Source of the DNA: Nitrospira sp. LK70
GTDB taxonomy: Bacteria; Nitrospirota; Nitrospiria; Nitrospirales; Nitrospiraceae
Reading direction: 5' to 3'
Assembly (NCBI GenBank): GCA_011090425.1
Contig: PHGD01000008.1
Coordinates: forward strand, 1 to 64,000
Length of the DNA: 64,000 nt
Shown here: positions 52,637 through 61,917 of the stretch, piece by piece
Position numbering within the stretch: the first letter of the stretch is position 1
How the letters are laid out: the number at the start of each line of letters is the position of its first letter
Position numbers and translations under genes: made by a program
Notes under the pieces: generated by a model
The model's input: the letters and a program-made list of their open reading frames with translations, nothing else
The model's database searches: none
Told to the model about the DNA's origin: nothing

Positions 52637-53146
52637 ATGTTCCGCATCATCAAGAAGAGTTTGAAGATCGGGGTTGTGACGGGTCAGTATCGAAGAGCGG
52701 AGAAGCCTGCGTTACCAATTAGCCGGAAGCTTAAGGACAACGCCAAACTCTTCAAACGATCGCTCGCGATCCGTGAAGTGGATACCGGCTCGTGCAACGC
52801 CTGTGAGATGGAGATGAACGCGCTCCTGAACCCTGTGTATGATGCCGAACGGTTCGGCATTCATATCGCAGCCTCGCCCCGCCATGCCGATGCCTTGGTT
52901 GTGACTGGGCCGGTCACCGTCAACATGGAGCGAGCGTTGAAAGATGTGCACAAGCAAACTCCTGATCCAAAAATTGTCATTGCGCTCGGCGACTGCGCGA
53001 TCGACTGCGGCATGTTCAAAGGCAGCTATGCCGTGACCGGGCCTGTGGAACGACACATTCCCGTGGATATCCGTATCCCCGGCTGTCCGCCTCGTCCAGC
53101 GGAAATTCTCGAAGCCTTATCGGAGTTGCGCAAGTCACCGGTATGA
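52637..53146 (+). CDS. HyfI-like (NuoB-type) iron-sulfur subunit
   Basis: A 169-residue homologue of HyfI/HycG/NuoB. It retains ligands for the 4Fe-4S cluster next to the catalytic site: C53 and C56 (SCNACE), C120 (GDCAIDCG) and C150 (IPGCPP). The N-terminal basic segment (MFRIIKKSLKIGVVTGQYRR) is typical of HycG. So an electron-carrying cluster remains although the Ni-Fe site is gone. It follows HyfG by 10 bases and ends the cluster; no HyfA-, D- or H-like gene is present. Confidence 0.93.
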   Translation: MFRIIKKSLKIGVVTGQYRRAEKPALPISRKLKDNAKLFKRSLAIREVDTGSCNACEMEMNALLNPVYDAERFGIHIAASPRHADALVVTGPVTVNMERALKDVHKQTPDPKIVIALGDCAIDCGMFKGSYAVTGPVERHIPVDIRIPGCPPRPAEILEALSELRKSPV

Positions 53147-53179
53147 AGCGTAACAACCGGAAGCGTATGAATAGCTGTG

Positions 53180-53202
53180 CGACCTCTGACAGGTCGAGAG
53201 GT
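53180..53202. terminator. small hairpin between converging genes
   Basis: CGACCT-CTGAC-AGGTCG (53180-53196) or ACCTCT...AGAGGT (53182-53202) can form; only one at a time. It lies 34 bases after the Ehr-type operon. There is no clear U-tract, so termination is uncertain. Confidence 0.35.
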
Positions 53203-53235
53203 AGCGAGTAGCAAAATGGGTTTTTCAACAGGCTG

Positions 53236-55548
53236 CTACGCCACCTTCTTCCCATCCAACACTTCACGAACCTTTTGGGTCAATAGATTGGGCGTGAAGG
53301 GTTTCTGAAGGAAGGCCGTGTCTCGATTGACCCCACCCTGTTCGAACACCGGATGATCGGGGTAGCCGGACATGTACAAGACCTTGATCTCGGGCCGAAC
53401 AACCATCAGTTTTTCTGCCACCTCCGGTCCGCTCATCTGCGGCATCGCGACGTCTGTCAGCAACAAATGGATCGCGCCCAGGTGCCTCGCGCCGGTCAGG
53501 AGCGCTTCGATGCCGTGACGCGCCACCAACACTTCGTACCCGCTGATGCGAAGGGCTTCCTGCACGAGTCCGCGCACCGATGGGTCGTCCTCAACCACGA
53601 GTATCGTTTCTCGCCCGATCCCTCCGCCCACTGGTCCGCTGACGATTGGAGCTGCCTCTGCGGCCTGATCCACCTTCGGGAAAAAGATCTTGCAGATGGT
53701 ACCCTGTCCCGGTTTGCTCTCGATCCCGATTGTCCCACCACTCTGCTTGACGATACCGTACACGGTGGACAACCCAAGTCCCGTCCCCTTCCCTTTTTCC
53801 TTCGTAGTAAAAAACGGCTCGAATAAATGCGATAGGGTTTCTTCGCTCATCCCATGGCCGGTATCCCTGATCACCAGGAGCACGTAGGTTCCCGCATCGA
53901 GCGCCGTCGTTTCACGCCGAGGGCCCTTTCCAATCGTGACGTTCCTGGTTTCGATCGTCAGCTTGCCTCCGGTCGGCATGGCGTCTCGAGCATTCACGGC
54001 CAGGTTCATGATCACTTGCTCGATCTGCCCCGGATCTGCCTTGATTGATCCCAATTGCGGCTCCAGGTCGGCACAGAGCTCGATGATGTCCTCCCCCAAC
54101 AACCGCCGCAGCATCCCGTCCATGTTCATGACGATCGCGTTCAAATCCACGATCTTCGCCGCCACAAATTGCCGGCGGCTGAATGCCAGCAGTTGACTGG
54201 TCAGGCCGGCAGCACGATCGGCGGCTTTCTTGACTTCTGCCATCTCGCGTCGCGCAGGATCTGCCGACCCCAAGCGGCTCAGGACCAGCTCGCTGTATCC
54301 TCGAATCACCGTCAGCATATTGTTAAAATCATGGGCGACACCACCGGCGAGCCGCCCCACAGCCTCCATCTTCTGCGCTTGGCGCAGCTGTGCCTCCGTC
54401 AGGCGCAACGCCTCTTCGGCTCTCGTGCGTTCGCCGAATTGCCCGATCTTGAGGCCGACATCGGTGATCATACTGAGCAACTCGCCATCCGGCTCACGGA
54501 CCTGATCGCTGAAGAACTCGATGACGCCCTCGACTTCACCGGCGATACGGATCGGAAAGCCGAACGCGCCATGAAGTCCGGCCTTCGCAGCCACATCCGC
54601 CAAAACAAACACAGGATCGCAGGTCACATCTCTGATCCACATCGGTCGCCCGCTCTCCCAAATTCGACCCGGCAGCCCAGCCCCTAGCTTGAAGCTCTGG
54701 AGCTGCTTCGCTGCAATGAATGCCTCGGCGCAGATGGTCTCTGCTTGCCAATGATGGAGACAACGCAATGTTCCCGATTGTTTATCCAATCGCCAAAATA
54801 ACCCTACGTCCCACTCAAGACTTTCGCCGACTGCCTGGGTGATTCTTGGCACCGCTTCTTCCAGCGTCAGGGCCTCGGAGAGGACTCGTGTCACCGCATA
54901 TTGGGACGCGAGCCGTCGTTCAGCCCGACGACGATCCGTAATGTCTCGCACAAACGCGCTGAAAATATAGGCTTCACCGATACGCGCCGGCGAGACAGCG
55001 AGCTCGACCGGGAACTCGTGGCCTTCCTTATGGCGCGCAGCAATCTCGATCCGACGATTCAGCACAGGGCCGACTCCGGTCTTGAGATACTCCCTGATCC
55101 CTTGAGCATGCGCCTCTCGATCCCGCTCAGGGATGATGGTGTCCGAGAGCAATTTTCCCATTGCCTCTTCCCGAGTCCATCCGAAGATGACTGTCGCTTG
55201 AGCATTCCATTCCGTCACGATTCCGGCTGCGTCGATGGTGATGACTCCATCCAGCGCCGTATCGACGATCGCTCGATTGCGTTCCTGACTTTGCAGTAAG
55301 GCCGCCTCAGCAGCGCGAGCCCAAGCACTTTCCTGTTGAGCCTGCCGGTATTCGGCACGCAATCGAATCGTCGACCATAGTAAAAGCACCAACAGTGGGA
55401 GCCAGACAGCCGCCACAATGCTCCGCTCAACATGGCCGAGCAGGAAGGTTCCCACACCCAGGGTGAACAGCGTGAGTAAGACCATCACGAACATCAACCA
55501 CTCATACCGTCGAGCTGTTGCTACGTTTCGCTCATCCGGTTGGGTCAT
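53236..55548 (-). CDS. hybrid PAS-GAF sensor kinase with receiver
   Basis: A 770-residue hybrid kinase. Two helices (about 16-35, 38-60) form a hairpin in the membrane. A PAS domain (about 90-210: NRAIVDTALDGVITIDAAGI), a GAF domain (about 215-370), a HisKA with phospho-acceptor His in GGVAHDFNNMLTVIRGYSEL, an ATPase domain ending in GKGTGLGLSTVYGIVKQSGG, and a C-terminal receiver (VEDDPSVRGLVQEA, Asp in LLLTDVAMPQMSG) follow. HDFNN is the subfamily in which the kinase often works with a receiver attached. The ATG overlaps the stop of the YkgJ-DUF2156 gene by 4 bases, so the two are coupled. Output is not encoded here; a diffusible partner regulator is missing. Confidence 0.92.
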   Translation of the reverse strand: MTQPDERNVATARRYEWLMFVMVLLTLFTLGVGTFLLGHVERSIVAAVWLPLLVLLLWSTIRLRAEYRQAQQESAWARAAEAALLQSQERNRAIVDTALDGVITIDAAGIVTEWNAQATVIFGWTREEAMGKLLSDTIIPERDREAHAQGIREYLKTGVGPVLNRRIEIAARHKEGHEFPVELAVSPARIGEAYIFSAFVRDITDRRRAERRLASQYAVTRVLSEALTLEEAVPRITQAVGESLEWDVGLFWRLDKQSGTLRCLHHWQAETICAEAFIAAKQLQSFKLGAGLPGRIWESGRPMWIRDVTCDPVFVLADVAAKAGLHGAFGFPIRIAGEVEGVIEFFSDQVREPDGELLSMITDVGLKIGQFGERTRAEEALRLTEAQLRQAQKMEAVGRLAGGVAHDFNNMLTVIRGYSELVLSRLGSADPARREMAEVKKAADRAAGLTSQLLAFSRRQFVAAKIVDLNAIVMNMDGMLRRLLGEDIIELCADLEPQLGSIKADPGQIEQVIMNLAVNARDAMPTGGKLTIETRNVTIGKGPRRETTALDAGTYVLLVIRDTGHGMSEETLSHLFEPFFTTKEKGKGTGLGLSTVYGIVKQSGGTIGIESKPGQGTICKIFFPKVDQAAEAAPIVSGPVGGGIGRETILVVEDDPSVRGLVQEALRISGYEVLVARHGIEALLTGARHLGAIHLLLTDVAMPQMSGPEVAEKLMVVRPEIKVLYMSGYPDHPVFEQGGVNRDTAFLQKPFTPNLLTQKVREVLDGKKVA

Positions 55549-57035
55549 GTGGTCGTCCTTGTGATTGTCCAGGTATCGAGGACTGCGGTCGGATGGTAAG
55601 CCGATTTGGCAGCACGGAGTCCGGGAAGACCTGCATCATCCATGGCATTGATAGAGGCCGCCCCTTGAGCCATGGCAGTTCGACAGGTGTCACGGAAGAC
55701 CCACTGCGCCAGGCCGGGGATGGAACGGTCCGCGACCTCCAACAGGATGCACCAGGTTAGAGGAGTCAGCCAGTAGCCGAAGGTATAGGCGACGATGTCA
55801 CCGTTGACCCTCACGATCGTACCGGACAAGCCGATCCGTTCGTGCTTCTCAAAGACGAGCGCATGGGCCATTTCCGCATCCTCCAGAAGCAGCGCCCCCA
55901 TCTGATCGAGAGTTCTCCGGCGTTTCTGCTCGGCCCATCGTCGATACAGAAGCGTGCAGCCGGCTTGATGGCCGGCACGATACGGTTCGCTCGTGATCAC
56001 CCGTTCTCTGGCCACACGATTGCAGAGCGCCCGTTGGGATTTGTAGCGGTCTCCTGCCAAGGCAACCAGAGCCTCGGCCGGATAGAGATAGTCTCCTTCT
56101 TTCCGACGGAATTGGATCCTGTCGCGCTCCAGCAGTCGTCTTTGGGACTCCATCACGTTTTCGATGCGACTCACGGACGACGTCCCGTTCCACGACCGCA
56201 TCAGCACGAATGCTTCTTCCACCGCCTGATCCAGTGGTCCGGCTCCGAGGGGTGGAAGCGGCATGAACCATCCGTCCGGAGACTCGGCAAAAAGAAACAA
56301 CGTGTGATCAGACTCCATCCACCAGTAGGGAAGCAGTGATGTCCATATATAGTGGTAGGAAAACGCAAATGCGGCCGGCCTGTCATGACCGATCACCTGA
56401 GCACGCTCGAGCGCCTTTGCGAAGCCGACTGCGTCCTGCAACCTCAACGGACGGAGCCGAGGATCCACCGGCTTAGGACCAAGGCGAACAGTCAGGTGCG
56501 GGATCGTCTTGAGAACGACCACATCCTCCTGAAAACGACCAATAAGGCGAGGATGAGCCGCAATCGCCTCCACGATCGCCTCATCCGCAAGGAAAGCCGC
56601 GACACGGTCCCCATACTCGCGAATTGCACTTGAGGGCGAGTCGCGGACGAATGGACACTTGGAATCCCAACCAAGCTGGACTTCTCGACCCGACTCATCC
56701 CACATCAGCGCCAACGGGTACAGCCGACAATCCAATGGGCGAACGTCGTAAATTCCACAAAGGCCTGACTTCGAATCAAAGGCAGGACAGAGATAGCCTT
56801 CGCCGATTGAATTCTTGACAAGATCGACCTGCGCACCAGCCTTATTGGGAAAAAACGACTCGGGAACTCCATGTGCCACGGCATCGCTGATTTCTTGACT
56901 CGTAAAGTACGGGCGAAGAAAGCTGTCGGCTTCCGGAAAACGACAACAGACATCACAACGAAAGCAGGCTGCATCGGGAACCAGCTGAGGCAGAACCTTT
57001 ATTGCTTGTTTGGAATCCACTGTAATGAGATCCAT
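55545..57035 (-). CDS. YkgJ-type Cys cluster protein fused to a DUF2156 domain
   Basis: A 496-residue two-part protein. Residues 1-150 carry a YkgJ/Fe- or Zn-binding Cys cluster: C24, C27, C30, C31 (ACFRCDVCC), then CPAFDSKSGLCGIYDVRPLD and CRLYP. The rest (about 190-490) is a DUF2156 domain related to phosphatidylglycerol lysyltransferase, with FAFSYHYIWTSLLPYWWMES, GDYLYPAEALVALAGDRYKS, HERIGLSGTIVRVNGDIVAY and INAMDDAGLPGLRAAKSAYHP. Transfer of an amino acid or acyl group is possible by family; the substrate is unknown. The pair with a hybrid sensor kinase is unusual. Confidence 0.82.
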   Translation of the reverse strand: MDLITVDSKQAIKVLPQLVPDAACFRCDVCCRFPEADSFLRPYFTSQEISDAVAHGVPESFFPNKAGAQVDLVKNSIGEGYLCPAFDSKSGLCGIYDVRPLDCRLYPLALMWDESGREVQLGWDSKCPFVRDSPSSAIREYGDRVAAFLADEAIVEAIAAHPRLIGRFQEDVVVLKTIPHLTVRLGPKPVDPRLRPLRLQDAVGFAKALERAQVIGHDRPAAFAFSYHYIWTSLLPYWWMESDHTLFLFAESPDGWFMPLPPLGAGPLDQAVEEAFVLMRSWNGTSSVSRIENVMESQRRLLERDRIQFRRKEGDYLYPAEALVALAGDRYKSQRALCNRVARERVITSEPYRAGHQAGCTLLYRRWAEQKRRRTLDQMGALLLEDAEMAHALVFEKHERIGLSGTIVRVNGDIVAYTFGYWLTPLTWCILLEVADRSIPGLAQWVFRDTCRTAMAQGAASINAMDDAGLPGLRAAKSAYHPTAVLDTWTITRTTT

Positions 57036-57238
57036 CGAGAGCCAATCATACGATGCATGGCTGACGGTAGCAAGGAAGGTTCGCTTCTAACCATCTCGCG
57101 ACCTGTCACATTGCTCCGTATACCATATCCTCCTCGGGTAGTCCGTCGGCCTCTTGTCGGTCGCTGATGTGCGTGTTAGCATAAAGTCCCTTTGTACCAT
57201 TTTGATGCCGCATGTCCCTCAGGCCGAAACGTTACTAA

Positions 57239-58750
57239 ATGGTTCCTCCGTTGTCCCAGAGCGAACCCCCCTGCCCGACGTTTTCTCCAGAGGCTGCACG
57301 CGATCGCTGCGCGGCCATCCGCACGCGATTGCGCCACGCCAATCTATTTAGAGTTCCAGCCGCCCTATCAGTTCAGCCGCCGTCTCCAGGCTTGGAGACG
57401 GCGACTTCGTGGCGAGTCAGCCCCTGCCCGTTTTACCTGTCATCTGATCAACTGCAGTTCTTCACCGCTTTGGGGCCGCAATTGCTCTCGTTCTATCGAG
57501 CGCTGAACCGGCTCTACAACGAGAGCGTCAAAGGAATTCAACCACCCTGGGTTGCACGATACCTTGATCAAGGCAAGCCGGAAGTCCTGGTGCAGTACAG
57601 CCGAATGAAACGGTTCCGCGATGCCCTGCCCGCCGTCATCAGGCCTGATGTGATTCCCACAGAGAATGGCATGGTCATCACCGAGCTGGATTCGGTTCCA
57701 GGCGGCATCGGGCTCACCGCTTGCCTCTCGTACATCTATCACGACCTTGATGGCAGTGATTCCCAGCTCATCGGGGGACGAGACGGGATGGTACGAGGAT
57801 TTGCCCGCATGCTGCAATCGTTGCGAGGTCGGCGCGAAGGATGTATTGCGATCCTGGTCTCAGATGAATCCAAGGACTATCGGCCGGAAATGTCCTGGTT
57901 GGCCGCTGAACTCCGCGAAGAGAAGCTGCCCGTCTGGTGTGTCGAGCCGCATGAGGTTCGATTTACAGAGGAAGGGCTTCGGCTGCATGTGGACGGCAGC
58001 GAACAAGCCGTCAGCATGGTCTATCGCTTTTATGAACTGTTCGACCTGTTGAACATTCCCAAAGCCGAACTCGTTCAGTATGCCGCGAAGAAAGGCCGAG
58101 TTTCCGTGACGCCGCCTTACAAGCCGACATTGGAAGAAAAATCTGCGTTCGCGCTGCTCCACCATCCAATGCTTCATCCATTCTGGGAAAAGGAACTGGG
58201 AACCGACTGGCTGCTTCATTTAAGCACCATCATGCCCAAGACCTGGCTGCTCGACCCAGCACCGCTTCCTGCAATCGCGACGATCCCCGGCCTACGGATC
58301 GGTGGACGTGCGGTTTCAAATTGGACCGATCTCGAGACAGCCACGCAAAAGGAGCGCCATTTCGTCGTCAAGCCTTCCGGATTTTCCACACTCGCTTGGG
58401 GAAGTCGGGGCGTGTCGATCGGACATGACATGCCTCAAGCCGAATGGGTCCAGGCGCTCCGGAACGCGCTCGCATCTTTCCCGACGACACCCTATATCTT
58501 GCAAGAGTTCCATAAGGGGCGGTTATTTGAAATGGACTTTGTCGAGAACGACCAACAGACCATGGCACGCATGTCGGGCCGCGTACGCCTCTCTCCCTAC
58601 TATTTTGTTTCCGAGGGTCAGGTAGAGCTTGCCGGCATTCTGGCGACCGTCTGCCCGGCTGATAAGAAGATTCTTCACGGGATGATGGACGCCATTATGG
58701 TTCCTTGTGCCCTCCGTCAGCCTGATGCGCGCCCTCATGATCAACCATAA
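57239..58750 (+). CDS. uncharacterised ATP-grasp-like protein
   Basis: A 503-residue protein. A segment ENGMVITELDSVPGGIGLTA and a later KERHFVVKPSGFSTLAWGSR (with FVVKPSG, as in ATP-binding beta-strands of ATP-grasp folds) suggest an ATP-grasp or circularly permuted ATP-grasp ligase. GRLFEMDFVENDQQTMARMS near the C-terminus would fit the metal-binding part. The match is by pattern only. The start at 57239 has no good ribosome site; no other Met is close. The first gene of the plus-strand run to the window end. Confidence 0.6.
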   Translation: MVPPLSQSEPPCPTFSPEAARDRCAAIRTRLRHANLFRVPAALSVQPPSPGLETATSWRVSPCPFYLSSDQLQFFTALGPQLLSFYRALNRLYNESVKGIQPPWVARYLDQGKPEVLVQYSRMKRFRDALPAVIRPDVIPTENGMVITELDSVPGGIGLTACLSYIYHDLDGSDSQLIGGRDGMVRGFARMLQSLRGRREGCIAILVSDESKDYRPEMSWLAAELREEKLPVWCVEPHEVRFTEEGLRLHVDGSEQAVSMVYRFYELFDLLNIPKAELVQYAAKKGRVSVTPPYKPTLEEKSAFALLHHPMLHPFWEKELGTDWLLHLSTIMPKTWLLDPAPLPAIATIPGLRIGGRAVSNWTDLETATQKERHFVVKPSGFSTLAWGSRGVSIGHDMPQAEWVQALRNALASFPTTPYILQEFHKGRLFEMDFVENDQQTMARMSGRVRLSPYYFVSEGQVELAGILATVCPADKKILHGMMDAIMVPCALRQPDARPHDQP

Positions 58751-58796
58751 ATTGGCCGTTCCACTTTCTGCCTTTTCCTGGTAGCCTAATACGATT

Positions 58797-59135
58797 GTGG
58801 CTGTGACTCTTTTCCATGTCGACTGGTGCCCTGACTGTCATGAGGTCCGTCAAAAACTGGCTGATTTGCGACTGGCGTATGAAGCGGTCGTCGTGCCCGA
58901 CAGCAGGCGGCAGCGCACGCAGGTGTACGAGGTATCCGGCCAATACTATGTGCCGGTCCTCAAGGACGGCGATCTCGTTCTGACGGAAACCGATGACATC
59001 CTAGCCTATCTGAACAAGCGATATGGCGCCGACCGCGCGGGAGCCGAGGCGGCAACCGAGTTCCAGTCGCAAGCCCGCACCACGCCCGATGTGTTAGACA
59101 AAGACGACGAACACCCATCTTGCCGAATTAACTGA
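58797..59135 (+). CDS. glutaredoxin/GST-N-like thioredoxin-fold protein
   Basis: A 112-residue protein. The N-terminal 75 residues are a glutaredoxin fold: VTLFHVDWCPDCHEVRQKL (active site C11-P-D-C14), the cis-Pro strand YVPVLKDGDLVLTETDDI, and the C-terminal helix. CPDC differs from the usual CPYC of glutaredoxin. The tail is polar (DKDDEHPSC). The start is GTG at 58797, because there is no in-frame ATG. It is 18 bases before the KamA-type gene. Confidence 0.78.
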   Translation: MAVTLFHVDWCPDCHEVRQKLADLRLAYEAVVVPDSRRQRTQVYEVSGQYYVPVLKDGDLVLTETDDILAYLNKRYGADRAGAEAATEFQSQARTTPDVLDKDDEHPSCRIN

Positions 59136-59153
59136 CCAACCGAAGGACGATTC

Positions 59154-60347
59154 ATGGAAGACTGGAGACAAGTCTTGGCTCAGAGCATCGTGAAGCCCAA
59201 GGACTTGGCCGAACGGTTCGGCATCGATGAAAAAGAGATCGAAGCGATCGTCGGCCCTTATCCCATGCGGATTACCCCGACCGTGCTCGAGACGATCAAA
59301 TCGAAGGATGACCCGATCTGGAAGCAGGTGGTGCCCGACGCGGCGGAGTTGGACGATATCGCGGCCGACGACGATCCCTTAGAAGAAGACCTCATGAGCC
59401 CGGTGCCGCACCTTGTGCACCGCTACCCCGATCGGGTGCTGCTGATGGTCACGAACCAATGCCCGATCTATTGCCGGTTTTGTACCAGAAAGCGTCTGGT
59501 CGGCAAACCTGGATTTCTCAAGAAGGGCGAGCTGGACCGCGCCATCGACTATCTCCGCGAACACAAAGAGGTGCGCGATGTGATCCTCTCTGGAGGCGAC
59601 CCGTTGCTGCTTCCTGACCATCTCCTCGAACGGATCCTGAAGGCGCTTCGAACGATTCCTCATTTGGAAATCATCCGCATCGGATCGAGGGTTCCGGGAA
59701 CGTTGCCGCAACGCATCACATCCCAGCTCTGTGACATGGTGAAAAAGTACCATCCCATTTACATGAACCTGCATTTCAATCACCCGGACGAGCTGACGCC
59801 TGAAGTGAAAGCCGCTTGCGGCCGACTCGCGGATGCCGGCATTCCACTCGGAGCCCAAACGGTTCTCCTCAAGGGCGTGAATGATGATCCGGAAATCATG
59901 AAACGCCTCGTCCATCAACTGCTCCTTGCACGGGTGAAGCCCTATTACCTCTATCAGGCTGATCTGACCAAGGGAACGAATCATTTCCGGACGACCGTTG
60001 AAACGGGCCTGCGTATCATCCAGGCACTCCAAGGCCACACGAGCGGAATGGCCGTGCCCCACTTCGTGATCGATGCGCCGGGCGGCGGCGGCAAGATCCC
60101 GTTGCTGCCCGACAACTACGTAGTCCATCTGGATGAGGATGGGGCGATTCTCCGGAATTATGAGGATAAGACCTTCCACTATCCCCAGCCAAAGTCCGAT
60201 CACCGGCGGGAGCTTCAGCTGATCGACGTGCGCTCCTCGCTCGATGGTTCAGAAGAAGCCTATGCGACTTGCAGCGACAGCTACCCCGATCGCGACGGCT
60301 ACGCCGCCTGGGGTAACAGTTGCGGCGGAGATGCGGACGACTTGTGA
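59154..60347 (+). CDS. kamA: lysine 2,3-aminomutase family radical SAM enzyme
   Basis: A 397-residue PLP-dependent radical SAM protein that probably interconverts alpha- and beta-lysine. The 4Fe-4S motif is C103-x3-C107-x2-C110 (NQCPIYCRFC). The PLP-binding Lys is K314 in DAPGGGGKIP. D270 (YQADLT) and D307 (VIDAPG) fall at the positions of the two Asp residues that bind the lysine side chain in lysine 2,3-aminomutase, which supports lysine as substrate. The EpmB subgroup that modifies elongation factor P cannot be excluded, but no efp or epmA lies near. The stop overlaps the next gene start (GTGA). Confidence 0.88.
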   Translation: MEDWRQVLAQSIVKPKDLAERFGIDEKEIEAIVGPYPMRITPTVLETIKSKDDPIWKQVVPDAAELDDIAADDDPLEEDLMSPVPHLVHRYPDRVLLMVTNQCPIYCRFCTRKRLVGKPGFLKKGELDRAIDYLREHKEVRDVILSGGDPLLLPDHLLERILKALRTIPHLEIIRIGSRVPGTLPQRITSQLCDMVKKYHPIYMNLHFNHPDELTPEVKAACGRLADAGIPLGAQTVLLKGVNDDPEIMKRLVHQLLLARVKPYYLYQADLTKGTNHFRTTVETGLRIIQALQGHTSGMAVPHFVIDAPGGGGKIPLLPDNYVVHLDEDGAILRNYEDKTFHYPQPKSDHRRELQLIDVRSSLDGSEEAYATCSDSYPDRDGYAAWGNSCGGDADDL

Positions 60348-61501
60348 CTACCCATTCGCCCCGAGCCGGTATTCTCCCCTATCAGGACATCAAGCGCTTG
60401 ATCGCAAGCCGAGCCATCAGCGCCTCTCCGGCAATCGAAGGCAGGCAGGTCCAGCCGGCCAGTCTCGATCTCCGTCTCGGTCGCAAGGCTTATCGACTGA
60501 TCAGCAGCTTCTTGCCGGAACTGTCGGCCATCTCCTCTAGACTGGACGTGCTGGATTTCTATCAATCGGACCTCGTGATGTACGAGATGGATCTGACCGA
60601 TGGGGCGATTCTGGAGAAGGGCCATGTGTATCTCGTTCCGCTGCTGGAGCAACTCGCCCTCCCGAAGAATATCCGCGCACGGGCGAATCCAAAGAGCACG
60701 ACGGGCCGACTGGACGTCTTCACCCGCGTGGTGACGGATCTCACCTCCGGATTCGATGAAATCCGTGCCGGCTATCGAGGCCGGCTCTTCCTGGAGGTCG
60801 TCCCACGCTCGTTCGCCATTAAAGTCCGCACTGGGCAGTCGCTGAACCAAGTCCGGTTTGTGTGCGGTGAGGCCACGGTGCCGGACCGGGCGATTCAGGC
60901 TCTTCATCGACACAGGCCGTTGCTGTATCACAATATGGCATCCCATAAGGCAGTAAGCAGCCGAGACTTTCGCGTTGAGCGCGGCCTATTCCTCCGCATT
61001 GATCTCGCCGGCACGGATCAAGGAGACACTCGTGTCATCGGTTACCGGGCAAAGAAAAATAGCCATGTCATTGATCTTGAGAAAGTCGGCCATTATGCTG
61101 CGACTGATTTTTGGGAACCGCTCCATCGCCATCGCCACGATAGCTTGTTATTGGAGCCGGAAGAGTTTTATATCCTTGCCTCGAAGGAGCGCATCCGTGT
61201 GCCGGCCGGCTACGCTGCCGAGATGGTGGCTTACGAAGCAGCCTGCGGAGAGCTACGGACTCACTATGCCGGCTTCTTCGACCCGGGGTTCGGTTATGGA
61301 TCGAAGGGAGAGATCAAAGGCACACAGGTTGTGCTGGAAGTTCGTCCACATGACGTGCCATTCTTGATCCATGATGGACAGACCTTTTTTAAGGTCGTCT
61401 ATGACAAGATGATGGAGATGCCGACACAGCTCTATGGGTCCCTGTTGGGATCATCCTATCAACAGCAATCCTTGACACTCAGTAAGCATTTTAAAGTCTA
61501 G
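60344..61501 (+). CDS. dcd: double-length dCTP deaminase
   Basis: Deaminates dCTP to dUTP, feeding dTMP synthesis. The 385-residue product is about twice the normal Dcd length (about 190) and matches the long form in which two dUTPase-like domains are fused: the first with RQVQPASLDLRLGRKAYRLI and LPKNIRARANPKSTTGRLDV, the second with ILASKERIRVPAGYAAEMVA and HYAGFFDPGFGYGSKGEIKG. The start is a GTG at 60344 that overlaps the KamA stop (GTGA); a TTG at 60320 is less likely. Confidence 0.85.
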   Translation: MTTHSPRAGILPYQDIKRLIASRAISASPAIEGRQVQPASLDLRLGRKAYRLISSFLPELSAISSRLDVLDFYQSDLVMYEMDLTDGAILEKGHVYLVPLLEQLALPKNIRARANPKSTTGRLDVFTRVVTDLTSGFDEIRAGYRGRLFLEVVPRSFAIKVRTGQSLNQVRFVCGEATVPDRAIQALHRHRPLLYHNMASHKAVSSRDFRVERGLFLRIDLAGTDQGDTRVIGYRAKKNSHVIDLEKVGHYAATDFWEPLHRHRHDSLLLEPEEFYILASKERIRVPAGYAAEMVAYEAACGELRTHYAGFFDPGFGYGSKGEIKGTQVVLEVRPHDVPFLIHDGQTFFKVVYDKMMEMPTQLYGSLLGSSYQQQSLTLSKHFKV

Positions 61502-61503
61502 CC

Positions 61504-61917
61504 ATGACTCCGTCCGATCTTCCACCTCCTCAAGACGAACCTCAGCACCAAGCACGTCCGACCAAAGCGGGTGAGCAGGAAGGTGGGAACGAGCATCACA
61601 TACACGTCATTGGCTTGATGGTCGGATCCGCGCTGATGTTTATCGGTTTTCTCAATGTGTTTCTGTCCATTAGCGGCGGCTTCGAAATCAATGTCATGCC
61701 GTTTCTCGTCTATTTCGGTGGCCTTGCGATCTGGGCCAATGCCGCCATTGAAACTCCGATCCTCCGCTATGGAACCATGGCCATTGCGATCGCCCTGGCC
61801 TTAGGCCTTGTTCAATACGGAGAAGTGCTCTTTTGGCACAAGCAGGTCCTCTTCTGGGTCACCATCGTCATCGTCATGTATTTCATGTTCGTCGAGCCCA
61901 AGAAGCCCACCACGTGA
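61504..61917 (+). CDS. small membrane protein of unknown function
   Basis: A 137-residue protein with a polar, Pro/Gln-rich N-terminus (about 30 residues) and four hydrophobic helices (about 34-56, 64-80, 88-106, 112-130). No family was recognised. It sits 2 bases after the dCTP deaminase stop, and its stop overlaps the next gene start, so it is translated with the glycosyltransferase. Confidence 0.65.
   Translation: MTPSDLPPPQDEPQHQARPTKAGEQEGGNEHHIHVIGLMVGSALMFIGFLNVFLSISGGFEINVMPFLVYFGGLAIWANAAIETPILRYGTMAIAIALALGLVQYGEVLFWHKQVLFWVTIVIVMYFMFVEPKKPTT

Noticed and set aside
53221-53236. possible second copy of the MITE-like end (CAACAGGCTGCT) at the hybrid kinase gene end
   Set aside because: Only about 10 bases match and no opposite end is present nearby.
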